Assembly (NCBI GenBank): GCA_044361535.1
Contig: JBIKIQ010000003.1
Span: 62,001 to 126,000 of the forward strand
DNA length: 64,000 nucleotides
Direction: 5' to 3'
Source of the DNA: UBA952 sp044361535
Lineage (GTDB): Bacteria; Bacteroidota; Bacteroidia; Flavobacteriales_D; Crocinitomicaceae
The translations under genes were made by a program, and so were the position numbers. Each line of letters begins with the position of its first letter. The stretch's first letter is position 1. The notes under the pieces are model-generated. The model was not told where the DNA came from, made no database searches, and was given only the letters and a program-made list of their open reading frames with translations. This document shows positions 25,098 through 33,743 of this stretch, in pieces.

Positions 25098-26556
25098 TTC
25101 TTAAAATATATTCGTGAACAATATCTGTTTTTTTTCTGAGGTTCGTTAAGTCACTTTCTAAATAAATATCTGGTTTAATTGCTTCATTTTCGATAGAAAA
25201 CTTTGATTTTGTATAACTCCTCATAGTTGAGGTTAGGACTTCAATACCTGTATTTTTTAAATAAAAGGAAATAGGATTTCCACATGTGCCAGTTATTGGC
25301 CCCATGCAAGGCTCTCCAAGGATTGGGCCTCTATTAATTTGTCGAAACCACGATGCACAGTCTACACTTGCAGAAATAGAAGTTCCATTTATTGCCAAGT
25401 AACACGCACCAAGGTATTTCTTATCCAAAAATTTACCTCGCGTTGCGTAAGATTCGCTTACTGTATCTAAAGACCCAAAGGGAAGATTATAGAATCGAAA
25501 ATTGTTTTTTGCATCTTGACTTTGTGTGAATGTTTTTTGGATTCCCAAAACAAGTTTAATCCAAGGATTATTTGACTTTGCAAACCTGTCAAACTTACTT
25601 CGTTTGGAAATAAATGTTTTGGTTCTGGGCGCTTTGGATGAATCGATGTAATTAAAGAGATAATTTACACAACTAAAATAACCACCACTATTTGATCGAA
25701 TATCAATAAGTACTTTTGAAATAGCTAAACTTGATATTGTATCAAAAAAATGATCAATAGCCTGGGTGTATTGTTTTTCATTGGAGGGATAAAAGCTATT
25801 TATCTTTAGAATTGCACAATTTTTGGAAACATCAATGTTATGTTCTATCTCCTTAGAGGGAATATTTAAAAACCGATTTATAGCTTTTCTTGATCTATTA
25901 AAATTAATGGTTTCAACAAATGTATAAAGGGTATCTCCTGATGGATTAACATGTTTAATTGGAATTTTATTTGGTTTTTTTTTGGTTGCATAGAGTAAAT
26001 TATACAAAACATGAATTAGTTCAGATGCATATTGTTCCTTTGCTGTATATGAATCTCCTTCTAGTAGTGCAAAATTGTAAGCTTGTTTGTACAAGGTGTC
26101 GATAGTTATGGAATTTATTTCTATAATTTCATTTCCTACTGGAATGCTATTCTCGTTAAAGTATGAAGCATAGAACTTTTTATTAATGCGCATAACATTG
26201 AAATGTAGCCAAGAATTCCCGCCTCTTTTTTCGTATAATAAATCCATTAAGCTAATGCCAACATGTGAATCTTTTAATTGATTTAGCCAAGCTGAAGTTT
26301 TTAAAGAGAAATCATACAAGGTACGTGGTTCTTCAAAATACTGCATCAAACTGAGAAAAGTTGAATCCCAGGCAGTTTTACCAACATAAACGAAGGGATT
26401 GGGATGTGATTGTAATATTGTTCTTCTAATCTGAGTTAGATCTTCTTGCAATTCTTTTCCCTCAATTTCTTCAACTAAAAAATCGTTTTCTTCTTGAGAA
26501 AAAACTAATTGATTGTTGGTGAAAAATAGAAATGTGAGAATGTAAAGAAATTTCAC
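25087..26556 (-). CDS. Secreted S41-family peptidase-like protein
   Basis: A 489-residue exported protein with signal peptide at residues 1-20 (cut near VFS-Q). The C-terminal half has the S41 fold: KVLIDIRSNSGGYFSCVNYL (strand and SxGG loop), then AINGTSISASVDCASWF with the likely nucleophile Ser near residue 393-396. The position where tail-specific proteases carry the catalytic Lys (GEPxxGK) reads GEPCMGPITG, so that Lys is absent. A His in LKDSHVGI (H98) matches the His of tricorn-type S41 enzymes, so a Ser-His mechanism is plausible. It may cut proteins at the envelope, but could also have lost activity. It overlaps the T9SS gene downstream by 11 bases. Confidence 0.82.
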   Translation of the reverse strand: MKFLYILTFLFFTNNQLVFSQEENDFLVEEIEGKELQEDLTQIRRTILQSHPNPFVYVGKTAWDSTFLSLMQYFEEPRTLYDFSLKTSAWLNQLKDSHVGISLMDLLYEKRGGNSWLHFNVMRINKKFYASYFNENSIPVGNEIIEINSITIDTLYKQAYNFALLEGDSYTAKEQYASELIHVLYNLLYATKKKPNKIPIKHVNPSGDTLYTFVETINFNRSRKAINRFLNIPSKEIEHNIDVSKNCAILKINSFYPSNEKQYTQAIDHFFDTISSLAISKVLIDIRSNSGGYFSCVNYLFNYIDSSKAPRTKTFISKRSKFDRFAKSNNPWIKLVLGIQKTFTQSQDAKNNFRFYNLPFGSLDTVSESYATRGKFLDKKYLGACYLAINGTSISASVDCASWFRQINRGPILGEPCMGPITGTCGNPISFYLKNTGIEVLTSTMRSYTKSKFSIENEAIKPDIYLESDLTNLRKKTDIVHEYILRNEK

Positions 26557-26570
26557 GTTAGTAGTATAGA

Positions 26571-26756
26571 TTAACCTACGAAAACCTCTTTCAAAATAAG
26601 GGGATACTTAGAACCAAATTCTTTTTGACACCAATCTTTAAATCGCTTCAATTCGTCGCCATCATGAATCCATTTCAATGACTTTTTCAATTCTTTTCTA
26701 AATAGAAAAGGATCAAATGAAACTTTTTTCAAAATTTTTTTAGCTAATTCCAACAT
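26571..26756 (-). CDS. Short cytoplasmic protein, 61 residues, unknown function
   Basis: A 61-residue frame beginning with ATG at 26756, 14 bases upstream of the S41 gene on the same strand. The protein is compact, amphipathic and mixed in charge: LAKKILKKVSFDPFLFRKEL, then a helix with KSLKWIHDGDELKRFKDW and a Cys in WCQKEFGSKYP. Its composition and its position inside a gap that would otherwise be 270 bases suggest a real gene. I recall similar short proteins with the LAKKILxKVSFD start in Flavobacteriales, but I cannot name the family. No signal peptide or membrane segment is present. Function unknown. Confidence 0.75.
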   Translation of the reverse strand: MLELAKKILKKVSFDPFLFRKELKKSLKWIHDGDELKRFKDWCQKEFGSKYPLILKEVFVG

Positions 26757-26826
26757 GGTTCAAACAATTAGGAATCTAAAATAATAAAATATTTATTGGA
26801 TTGTATAAATGTTGAAAAAATTACAA

Positions 26827-27465
26827 CTAAACGTACCCTTTATCTTTTGCCCAACTACTTAATTGAGCGGCATTTGGCATATCTAGCTTTTTCAAAATAT
26901 TGTGACGATGTGTTTCTACGGTTCTGTGAGATATAAATAGTTTGTCAGCAATCTCTTTTGAGGTTAATCCTTGAGAAATTAATTTTACAATCTCAATTTC
27001 TTTCATGGTCAACTCCTTTTTTGATTCTGATGAGTCAACATTTAAAAGTGAGGTAAAATAGCGATCTTTGATATCAGAACCAATATATACAGTACCGTTA
27101 AAAACAGCATGAATGGCTTCAATTAATTCAGATTTTGAAGTATTTTTAGTTAAATAGCCTTTAGCACCAATCGAAAGAAATTTCTTCACATAGGTTATGT
27201 CATCATGCAAAGAAAGACCTATTACTCGTGTTTTAGGCATGCTGTCGTTAATTTTAAGAGTTGCATCAAAACCGCTACCTGTACCAAGATTGATATCCAT
27301 TAATACGATATCAGGCTTGTGAGCATGCGTCATGGAGAATGCATCTTCTGCATTGTCTGCTGTTCCTACTACCCAAATATTTGGTGCATCTTTTAATAAA
27401 GAGGTCCAGGCTTCGCTAATAAGCTTGTGATCATCAACGATTAAAACTTTGATTGTAGATTCCAT
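26827..27465 (-). CDS. NarL/FixJ (LuxR-type) response regulator
   Basis: A 212-residue transcription regulator. Receiver domain, residues 1-120: acid pocket D11-D12, phosphoacceptor D57 in PDIVLMDINLGTGSG, and Lys in KGYLTKNTSKSELIEAI. The C-terminal HTH of LuxR type lies at about 145-205: LTMKEIEIVKLISQGLTSKEIADKLFISHRTVETHRHNILKKLDM. It would bind DNA when phosphorylated. No histidine kinase is adjacent; the TPR kinase at 8788-11349 is the only kinase in the window, but its catalytic domain is not of the HisKA_3 type that normally pairs with NarL regulators, so a link is only speculation. It lies 21 bases after the atpG stop and may be read from the ATPase transcript. Confidence 0.93.
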   Translation of the reverse strand: MESTIKVLIVDDHKLISEAWTSLLKDAPNIWVVGTADNAEDAFSMTHAHKPDIVLMDINLGTGSGFDATLKINDSMPKTRVIGLSLHDDITYVKKFLSIGAKGYLTKNTSKSELIEAIHAVFNGTVYIGSDIKDRYFTSLLNVDSSESKKELTMKEIEIVKLISQGLTSKEIADKLFISHRTVETHRHNILKKLDMPNAAQLSSWAKDKGYV

Positions 27466-27486
27466 AATTGATGCAAGTTAAACAAT

Positions 27487-28350
27487 TTATGCATTCAATG
27501 CTTCAGCTCCTCCAACAATTTCTAAAATTTCATTTGTAATAGCAGCCTGACGCGCTTTGTTATAGCTTAATTTAAGGCCTTTTTGCAATTCTTTCGCATT
27601 GTCAGTTGCTTTATGCATCGCCGTCATTCGTGCTCCATGCTCAGCCGCATATGAATCCAAAATTGACTTAAATAATTGAATCTTTAAGCTTTTTGGAATT
27701 AAATCATCAACTATTTCTGTTTTTGACGGTTCAAAAATATAATCACCTGTTGAACTACCTTCAGACACTTTAGGTTTAATAGGAAGTAATTGTGCGGCTT
27801 CTACAACTTGAGTTGCAGCATTCACAAAACGGTTATTAATTATTATCACTTTGTCAAATTCCTTTTTAACGAAGCTCTCCATAATTGCATTTCCAATCAA
27901 AGCAACATTTTCAAAGGATAAATTAGCATAAATGTCTTCAACGGGTTGGATGGTATCGTTAATGTAATAGTTAGGAGTTTTCTTAATTATGTCTTTGATT
28001 TTTTTTCCAAGACACAACACCTTGATTGAAGAATCTTGGGAAATTAAGGCATTAACTTGTTTGATAACGTTATTGTTAAAACCTCCACAAAGCCCTCTAT
28101 TTGAAGTAATGCCAATAACTAAGGTCTTATTTGTTGTTCTAACCTCAGAATACGCATTTTCAGACATATCCAATGTAGCGCTTAAATTTCCTAAAATTTC
28201 TTGCAACTTCACTGAGTACGGACGCATTTGGGTAATAGCATCTTGGGCTCGTTTCAACTTGGCTGCAGACACCATTTTCATGGCTGAGGTAATCTGCATA
28301 GTTGAACCAACTGATGTTATCCGATTTCGTATTTCCTTTAAGTTAGGCAT
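27487..28350 (-). CDS. atpG: ATP synthase gamma subunit
   Basis: A 287-residue F1 gamma subunit, the rotating central shaft that couples proton flow to ATP synthesis. Seen: the N-terminal helix PNLKEIRNRITSVGSTMQITSAMKMVSAAKLKRAQ, the central ITSNRGLCGGFNNN strand, and the C-terminal helix MTAMHKATDNAKEL followed by YNKARQAAITNEILEIVGGAEAL. These terminal helices form the coiled coil inside the alpha3-beta3 ring. It is the last gene of the operon, following atpA by 19 bases. The regulator gene follows it after 21 bases. Length and motifs are normal. Confidence 0.98.
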   Translation of the reverse strand: MPNLKEIRNRITSVGSTMQITSAMKMVSAAKLKRAQDAITQMRPYSVKLQEILGNLSATLDMSENAYSEVRTTNKTLVIGITSNRGLCGGFNNNVIKQVNALISQDSSIKVLCLGKKIKDIIKKTPNYYINDTIQPVEDIYANLSFENVALIGNAIMESFVKKEFDKVIIINNRFVNAATQVVEAAQLLPIKPKVSEGSSTGDYIFEPSKTEIVDDLIPKSLKIQLFKSILDSYAAEHGARMTAMHKATDNAKELQKGLKLSYNKARQAAITNEILEIVGGAEALNA

Positions 28351-28369
28351 ATCTTTCGTTTAAAGACTC

Positions 28370-29944
28370 TTAATATCTATCCGCTACTTCTCTTGCTACG
28401 TTTCCTAATACATCCGTAATTTCATCCGTATATTTCCCTGCTTTTAGGTCAGCTAAAACACTTGCGTGTTGTGCTTCTAGAATTGTTAAATATTCTTTTT
28501 CAAATTCTTTTACTTTACTAATTGGAACGCGTTGCATTAAACCTTTAGTTCCAACATAAATAATCGCAATTTGCTTTTCAACTGGGTAAGGATCTCCTTC
28601 TCTTTGTTTCAGAATTTCAACGTTACGAGCACCTTTATCCAAAACTGATTTAGTTGCAGCATCCAAGTCAGATCCAAATTTAGAGAAAGCTTCCAATTCT
28701 CTATACTGAGCCTGATCTAATTTTAAAGTACCGGCAACTTTTTTCATTGATTTAATTTGTGCTGATCCACCAACACGAGATACAGAAATACCCACGTTGA
28801 TTGCCGGACGAATTCCAGAGTTAAATAAATCTGACTCCAAGAATATCTGACCATCCGTAATCGAAATCACGTTTGTTGGAATATAGGCAGAAACGTCACC
28901 CGCTTGCGTTTCAATGATTGGTAATGCGGTCAATGAACCACCACCTTTTACTCTTGATTTCATTGATTCAGGTAAGTCATTCATTTGACTTGCGATCGAA
29001 TCGTCAGCAATAACTTTCGCTGCTCTTTCTAATAAACGAGAGTGAAGGTAGAATACATCCCCAGGATAAGCCTCGCGACCTGGAGGACGACGTAATAACA
29101 ACGAAACCTCACGATATGCAGCTGCTTGTTTTGATAAATCATCATAAACAATTAATGCTGGTTTTCCAGAATCTCTAAAATATTCACCAATCGCAGCACC
29201 TGTCATCGGAGCATAAAATTGCATTGGAGCTGGATCAGATGCATTGGCTGCAACAACAACTGTATATGCCATAGCACCTGCATCTTCAAATTTCTTTACA
29301 ATACCAGCAACAGTTGATCCTTTTTGACCAATTGCCACGTAAATACAGAAAACAGGTTCTCCACGATCAAAAAACTCTTTTTGATTTATAATTGTATCAA
29401 TCGCAACAGTAGTTTTACCTGTTTGACGGTCACCAATGATCAACTCTCGTTGTCCTCTTCCAATTGGAATCATCGCATCAATTGCTTTAATTCCTGTTTG
29501 AAGCGGTTCATTTACCGGTTGACGAAAGATAACTCCAGGAGCCTTTCTTTCAATGGGCATTTCATATAAATCTCCAGCAATAGGCCCTTTACCATCGATA
29601 GGTTGACCCAATGTGTCAACTACACGACCTACCATTCCATCACCAACATTAACTGAAGCGATTCGTCCAAGACGTTTAACTGTATCTCCTTCTTTTACTT
29701 CTGACGCACGTCCTAATACAACAACACCAACATTGTCTTCTTCTAAATTCAATGCAATTCCACGAATTCCACCTTCTAACTCTACTAATTCACCATATTG
29801 AACTCCAGTTAGTCCGTAAACTCGTGCGATTCCATCTCCAATTTGTAGAACGGTACCTACTTCTTGCAATTCAGCTTCACTTCTAAATCCTGATAATTGC
29901 TCACGTAAGATTGCAGAAACTTCTGCTGGTTTGATATCTGCCAT
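28370..29944 (-). CDS. atpA: ATP synthase alpha subunit
   Basis: A 524-residue F1 alpha subunit that carries the non-catalytic nucleotide sites. The N-terminal barrel contains LQIGDGIARVYGL and GIALNLEEDNVGVVVLG. The P-loop is GDRQTGKT (about residues 172-179). The PxxDVxS-like signature PALIVYDDLSKQAAAYREVSLLLRRPPGREAYPGD marks the alpha family, and the arginine finger region lies in VGISVSRVGGSAQ. All are intact. The gene order F-H-A-G with beta and epsilon elsewhere is usual in Bacteroidota (family knowledge). It starts 16 bases after the atpH stop. Confidence 0.98.
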   Translation of the reverse strand: MADIKPAEVSAILREQLSGFRSEAELQEVGTVLQIGDGIARVYGLTGVQYGELVELEGGIRGIALNLEEDNVGVVVLGRASEVKEGDTVKRLGRIASVNVGDGMVGRVVDTLGQPIDGKGPIAGDLYEMPIERKAPGVIFRQPVNEPLQTGIKAIDAMIPIGRGQRELIIGDRQTGKTTVAIDTIINQKEFFDRGEPVFCIYVAIGQKGSTVAGIVKKFEDAGAMAYTVVVAANASDPAPMQFYAPMTGAAIGEYFRDSGKPALIVYDDLSKQAAAYREVSLLLRRPPGREAYPGDVFYLHSRLLERAAKVIADDSIASQMNDLPESMKSRVKGGGSLTALPIIETQAGDVSAYIPTNVISITDGQIFLESDLFNSGIRPAINVGISVSRVGGSAQIKSMKKVAGTLKLDQAQYRELEAFSKFGSDLDAATKSVLDKGARNVEILKQREGDPYPVEKQIAIIYVGTKGLMQRVPISKVKEFEKEYLTILEAQHASVLADLKAGKYTDEITDVLGNVAREVADRY

Positions 29945-29960
29945 GATATATTATTTTCTA

Positions 29961-30494
29961 TTAATTATTAGTTATCAAATCTATTTTTAATTTTTTTAAT
30001 TGACTGTTTACAGATGCATCCACCTGAATGTCGCCAATGCGAACAATGAAACCACCAATCAAAGTGGAGTCTATTTCTTCTTTTAACTCGATTGTTCCTG
30101 AAACTTTCACTTTTGAAAGAATTTTATCTTTACTTTCTTTTGAAAGTTGAGTAGCTGAAATAAGTGTAACCGGAATAATATTCTTGTGACTTTTCACTAA
30201 ATCAATGAAAGAAGAGGCAATTACCGGTAAAATAGCTTCTCTTCTATTTTTTGTAATCAGTTGGATAAATGATTTAGATAAAACATCAAAGTGGCTGTAT
30301 AATTCATTCAGCACGTTTAGTTTCTTATCAGTTTTAATCACTGGTGATTTCAAGAAAACAAGTAAATCGTAATTGTTTTCTCCGGAATTAACAAAGAACT
30401 CCATATCCTTTAACACCAAATCCACTTTGTTTTGCTCAATAGCAAGTTCCAAAAGTGCTTTGGCGTAACGAATTGCTGATTTAGTTCCTTTCAT
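29961..30494 (-). CDS. atpH: ATP synthase delta subunit
   Basis: A 177-residue F1 delta subunit, the stator piece that joins the top of F1 to subunit b. The N-terminal helical domain starts KGTKSAIRYAKALLELAIEQNKVD, and the C-terminal domain ends with the conserved DSTLIGGFIVRIGDIQVDASVNSQLKKL. The central FIQLITKNRREAILP segment is characteristic. It lies 6 bases after the atpF stop and 16 bases before atpA, so translation is probably coupled. No anomaly was seen. Confidence 0.97.
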   Translation of the reverse strand: MKGTKSAIRYAKALLELAIEQNKVDLVLKDMEFFVNSGENNYDLLVFLKSPVIKTDKKLNVLNELYSHFDVLSKSFIQLITKNRREAILPVIASSFIDLVKSHKNIIPVTLISATQLSKESKDKILSKVKVSGTIELKEEIDSTLIGGFIVRIGDIQVDASVNSQLKKLKIDLITNN

Positions 30495-30500
30495 AGGTTA

Positions 30501-30995
30501 TTAATTCATGTTAATATCATCAGCCATTTTTTCAGCCAATGCTTTTTGTTTATCGTCAGAAGATAATTCAGTTCTAATGATTTTTTCAGCAATTTCTAAA
30601 GAAAGACCGGCAACGTGAGTCTTGAGCTCATTCATTGCTTGCAATTTTTCATTCGTAATCGTTTCTTTTGCGGCATTCACTATTTTTTGCGCCTCAGATT
30701 TAGCCTTTTCTTTTGCCTCTTCAATCATTTTATCTGCAGATGTTTTAGCGTCCTTAAGCATTGAATCGCGTTGAGCACGAGCCTCTTTCAAAAGAGCTTC
30801 GTTTTCAGACTTCAATGTTTGCATCTCAATTTTAGTCTTTTCAGCAAGCTCCAATGCTTCAGAAATTTTTTGCTCACGAGCATTTACAGCACCAAGAATT
30901 GGCTTCCACGCAAATTTTGTTAGAATAAATAATAGACAGCAAAAAACCAATCCTGTCCAGAATAATAAACCAAAATCAGGTAATATTAAATCCAT
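30501..30995 (-). CDS. atpF: ATP synthase b subunit
   Basis: A 164-residue F0 stator subunit. One N-terminal membrane anchor (about residues 8-27, FGLLFWTGLVFCCLLFILT) is followed by KFAWKPILGAVNAREQKI and a long charged coiled coil to residue 150, where it pairs with a second copy and with delta. The C-terminal LSLEIAEKIIRTELSSDDKQKAL is typical. It lies 63 bases after the atpE stop; the gap is AT-rich with no clear signal. Length is normal. Confidence 0.97.
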   Translation of the reverse strand: MDLILPDFGLLFWTGLVFCCLLFILTKFAWKPILGAVNAREQKISEALELAEKTKIEMQTLKSENEALLKEARAQRDSMLKDAKTSADKMIEEAKEKAKSEAQKIVNAAKETITNEKLQAMNELKTHVAGLSLEIAEKIIRTELSSDDKQKALAEKMADDINMN

Positions 30996-31058
30996 TTTTT
31001 AAATTATTAAAAGTTAAAAAAATCAATCCCCAACCAACCGTTGAGGATTGAAAATTAA

Positions 31059-31271
31059 TTACTTCGCTCCTCCTAGTAGACCAACTACCACACCGAAAAG
31101 CGCAACACCTTCGATCAACGCCGCTGCGATAATCATAGCTGTTTGAATTTTTCCTGAAGCTTCAGGGTTTCTTGCAATACCTTCAACTGCTGAACCACCA
31201 ATGCGGCCGATTCCCATCCCTGCTCCTAAAACTGCAAGTCCTGCTCCAATTGCTGCTATACTTCCGTACAT
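31059..31271 (-). CDS. atpE: ATP synthase c subunit
   Basis: A 70-residue proteolipid that forms the rotor ring. It is a hairpin of two membrane helices (about 4-28 and 44-68) with the polar loop ARNPEAS (33-39) that contacts F1. The ion-carrying carboxylate is Glu54 in AALIEGVALFG. The Gln and Ser/Thr ligands seen in sodium-type rings are not evident around it, so proton use is inferred. The first helix is Gly-rich (GAGLAVLGAGMGIGRIGG) as expected. It lies 25 bases after the atpB stop. Confidence 0.97.
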   Translation of the reverse strand: MYGSIAAIGAGLAVLGAGMGIGRIGGSAVEGIARNPEASGKIQTAMIIAAALIEGVALFGVVVGLLGGAK

Positions 31272-31296
31272 ATTATATAAATTAAAAAATTACAAA

Positions 31297-32397
31297 TTAA
31301 TGATGCGCTTCTTCAACTGCCGCCCCTATGAAAAGAGAAGACAACATGGCAAATAAATAAGCTTGAAGAAAAGCAACTAACAACTCTAGTATCGAAATAA
31401 ACAACGCCATAGGAACCGAAAGAGCTCCCCATGCTGCATTTTTATTAATAAAAATAATCGATATCAATGCAAGTACAATAATATGTCCTGCGGTAATATT
31501 TGCAAACAAACGAATCATTAATGCGAATGGCTTTGTGAAAATGCCAACAATTTCAATCGGGATCATAATTGGCAATAACAATTTTGGCACTCCTGGCGTT
31601 GCAAAAATATGTGACCAGTAATTCTTATTCGCTGAAAACACCGTGATCAATAAGGTGCAAATCGCCAAGAAAAGAGTAACAGTAATGTTTCCAGTTAAGT
31701 TAGCCCCACCCGGTAAAATAGGCACAAGTCCCAATAAATTGTTAAACCAAATAAAGAAGAAAATAGTAGTTAAATAAGGCACAAACTTATGATACTTATG
31801 CTTGTCAATGTTTGCTTTAGCTATATCATCTCGCACCATTACAATAATAGGCTCCATGAACTTAGCCAATCCTTTTGGAGCCACCGCACCATTTTTCTTG
31901 TAAAAATTAGCCACTGAAAGCATAACTAGTAAAATAATTGCTGCACCAAAAAAGAGAGATAAAACATTTTTAGTGATGGAAAAATCTAACGGTTTGGCAT
32001 TACCATGAACGTGGCCATCTTCAAAAGACAAAGCCCCTTTGTCTAATTTATAAATTTTTTCGTGAAACAATGCATAACCCTCTGCTTTTCCAGTACCTTT
32101 CATATAAGAAACTGTCTGGTGTGTTTTGTGATCAACAGCTTCAGTATGCTCACCGTGGTAAAAATTTTCCGACGAAAAAACCTTAAGTTCACCGTCAATT
32201 AAAATTACTGGTAAATAAATAGAAGTTCCTCCATGTTCAGGACCCCACAAATGCCATTCATGAGCGTCTTTAATGTGGTGCATAATCATTTCACCGACAT
32301 TAAATTCTTTTTCCGTAGTTTTTTCACTAGACGCTAAAGAAATTGTGGTAACAATGAAAAGAAAAAATGTAAGTGCGAAATACTTGATAATGCTCAT
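31297..32397 (-). CDS. atpB: ATP synthase a subunit
   Basis: A 366-residue F0 subunit a that forms the proton half-channels beside the c ring. It has a signal-like N-terminus (about residues 1-24) and a long periplasmic part of about 120 residues containing MIMHHIKDAHEWHLWG, an extension usual in Bacteroidota. Five to six membrane helices follow, with the essential Arg in PFALMIRLFANITAGHIIVL and the closing helix SILELLVAFLQAYLFAMLSSLFIGAA. The ATG at 32397 is preferred; a TTG at 32412 would add five residues but lies only 24 bases from the -7 box, so it remains possible. It is the first gene of the atp operon. Confidence 0.96.
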   Translation of the reverse strand: MSIIKYFALTFFLFIVTTISLASSEKTTEKEFNVGEMIMHHIKDAHEWHLWGPEHGGTSIYLPVILIDGELKVFSSENFYHGEHTEAVDHKTHQTVSYMKGTGKAEGYALFHEKIYKLDKGALSFEDGHVHGNAKPLDFSITKNVLSLFFGAAIILLVMLSVANFYKKNGAVAPKGLAKFMEPIIVMVRDDIAKANIDKHKYHKFVPYLTTIFFFIWFNNLLGLVPILPGGANLTGNITVTLFLAICTLLITVFSANKNYWSHIFATPGVPKLLLPIMIPIEIVGIFTKPFALMIRLFANITAGHIIVLALISIIFINKNAAWGALSVPMALFISILELLVAFLQAYLFAMLSSLFIGAAVEEAHH

Positions 32398-32435
32398 TTT
32401 GACTGTTTTCAACTAACGTTTTTCAAAAATTTTTG

Positions 32436-32465
32436 CAAAGTTAGTGAAAGTTTCATAAGATACAA
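32436..32465 (-). promoter_or_regulatory. atp operon promoter (TTG, 19-bp spacer, TAACTTTG)
   Basis: On the minus strand TTG (plus 32463-32465) and TAACTTTG (plus 32436-32443) are separated by exactly 19 bases, a near-ideal Bacteroidota promoter, 38 bases before the atpB ATG. It explains expression of atpBEFHAG independently of the upstream aminotransferase gene. Confidence 0.75.
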
Positions 32466-32523
32466 CATTAAATGATAGTTAATTTAAATTAAATAACCTA
32501 ATGCTGCCCAATCAAAATATAAA

Positions 32524-32539
32524 TGACCTTCAAAAGTCA
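32524..32539 (-). terminator. Weak terminator-like hairpin after the aminotransferase gene
   Basis: On the minus strand TGACTT-TTGA-AGGTCA forms a six-pair stem (one G-T) 13 bases past the stop codon, followed by TTTATATTTT. It probably separates the transketolase operon from the atp operon, but is short. Confidence 0.35.
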
Positions 32540-32552
32540 GAATTTTAGTATA

Positions 32553-33740
32553 TTATGCAATATTTTGAATCACTTCTTTAATCGTTTTGATTACCTTTTG
32601 TGTTTCTGACATTGAAATGGTCAAGGGAGGAGATAGCCTAAAACTATATGGGTGAGATAAAAACCAAAACGTAATAACTCCCTTTTCTAGACAAGCCTCA
32701 ACAACTTTATTGACAATTTCTACTGATTCCATGTCAAAAGCCAACATTAACCCTTTTCGTCTTACTTCTTTTATTTGTGATAGATTGCCAATTTCTTTTT
32801 CAATGTAATCTCCAACATTTTCTACTTCTTCCCAATTTATTTCATGATTAAGAACATCGATAGTTGCTACGGCCGCAGCACATACTACAGGGTGCCCTCC
32901 AAATGTTGTAATATGACCGAGCATTGGCTGATGCGTAAATGTCAAAAGATTTTCTTTTGATGAAACTAGGGCACCAATTGGCATTCCACCACCAAGTGCT
33001 TTACCGAGAGTTAAAATATCCGGTACAACATCAAAATGTTCAAAGGCAAACATTTTTCCAGTTCGCCCCATTCCACACTGAATTTCATCCAAAATTAATA
33101 AGGCACCAACGTCATCACATTTTTTTCGAAGTGCTTTCATATATTCTATTTCTGGAATTCTAACGCCCGCATCACCCTGAATGGTTTCCAAAATAACACC
33201 TGCAGTTTTTTCCGTGATTTGATCTAATTCTTCAAATTTATTTTGATGTATAAATCGAACTTCAGGCATCAAGGGACGGAAGGCTTTTTTCTTAATTTCA
33301 TTTCCGGAAATACTTAAAGAGCCAATTGTACTTCCATGATAAGAGCCTCTAAAAGAAATAATCTCCATCCTGCCGGTAACTCTTTTTGCCAGTTTTATAG
33401 CTGCTTCATTTGCCTCTGTCCCTGAATTAACAGCATAAACACAGTTCAAAGAGGGAGGTAAAATCTCTGCTAATTTCGCCGCAAATTGTACTTGAGAATC
33501 TTGAACAAATTCCCCATAAACCATTACATGCAAATGCTTGTCAATTTGTTTTTTAATTGCATTAATAACATTAGGGTGTCTGTGTCCAATATTGTTCACA
33601 GCTACTCCCGAAATTAAATCGGTATATCGTTTTCCAGACTTATCAAATATATAGATACCTTCGGCATATTCAACCTCAATTAAGAAGGGAAAAGGATTAG
33701 TTTGACCTTGGGTTGAAAGAAAAATATCCTTCGCGTTCAT
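32553..33740 (-). CDS. Class III PLP-dependent aminotransferase (ArgD/ornithine-aminotransferase-like)
   Basis: A 395-residue cytoplasmic aminotransferase. Seen: YAEGIYIFDKSGKRYTDLISGVAVNNIGHRHP at the N-terminus, the cofactor segment NSGTEANEAAIKLAKR, RGSYHGSTIGSLSISGN, the Asp in LILDEIQCGMGRTGKMFAFEHF that contacts the pyridine nitrogen, and the Schiff-base Lys in LTLGKALGGGMPIGALV. Omega-amino donors such as acetylornithine, ornithine or related amines are the family precedent; the exact substrate cannot be assigned. It begins four bases after the transketolase C-half stop, so it is part of that operon. No arginine-biosynthesis genes are nearby, which argues against a firm argD label. Confidence 0.92.
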   Translation of the reverse strand: MNAKDIFLSTQGQTNPFPFLIEVEYAEGIYIFDKSGKRYTDLISGVAVNNIGHRHPNVINAIKKQIDKHLHVMVYGEFVQDSQVQFAAKLAEILPPSLNCVYAVNSGTEANEAAIKLAKRVTGRMEIISFRGSYHGSTIGSLSISGNEIKKKAFRPLMPEVRFIHQNKFEELDQITEKTAGVILETIQGDAGVRIPEIEYMKALRKKCDDVGALLILDEIQCGMGRTGKMFAFEHFDVVPDILTLGKALGGGMPIGALVSSKENLLTFTHQPMLGHITTFGGHPVVCAAAVATIDVLNHEINWEEVENVGDYIEKEIGNLSQIKEVRRKGLMLAFDMESVEIVNKVVEACLEKGVITFWFLSHPYSFRLSPPLTISMSETQKVIKTIKEVIQNIA

Positions 33741-33743
33741 GAA

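Noticed and set aside
26779..26793. AATAAA/TTTATT palindrome upstream of the 61-residue gene
   Set aside because: It is pure A/T, expected by chance in an AT-rich gap, and has no T-run.
27989..28363. A 124-residue frame on the plus strand
   Set aside because: It is antisense to atpG, has no promoter or start signal, and atpG is a certain gene.
32398..32412. TTG at 32412 as the start of atpB
   Set aside because: ATG 32397 gives a normal signal-like start; the TTG adds only five residues and cannot be separated by sequence alone.
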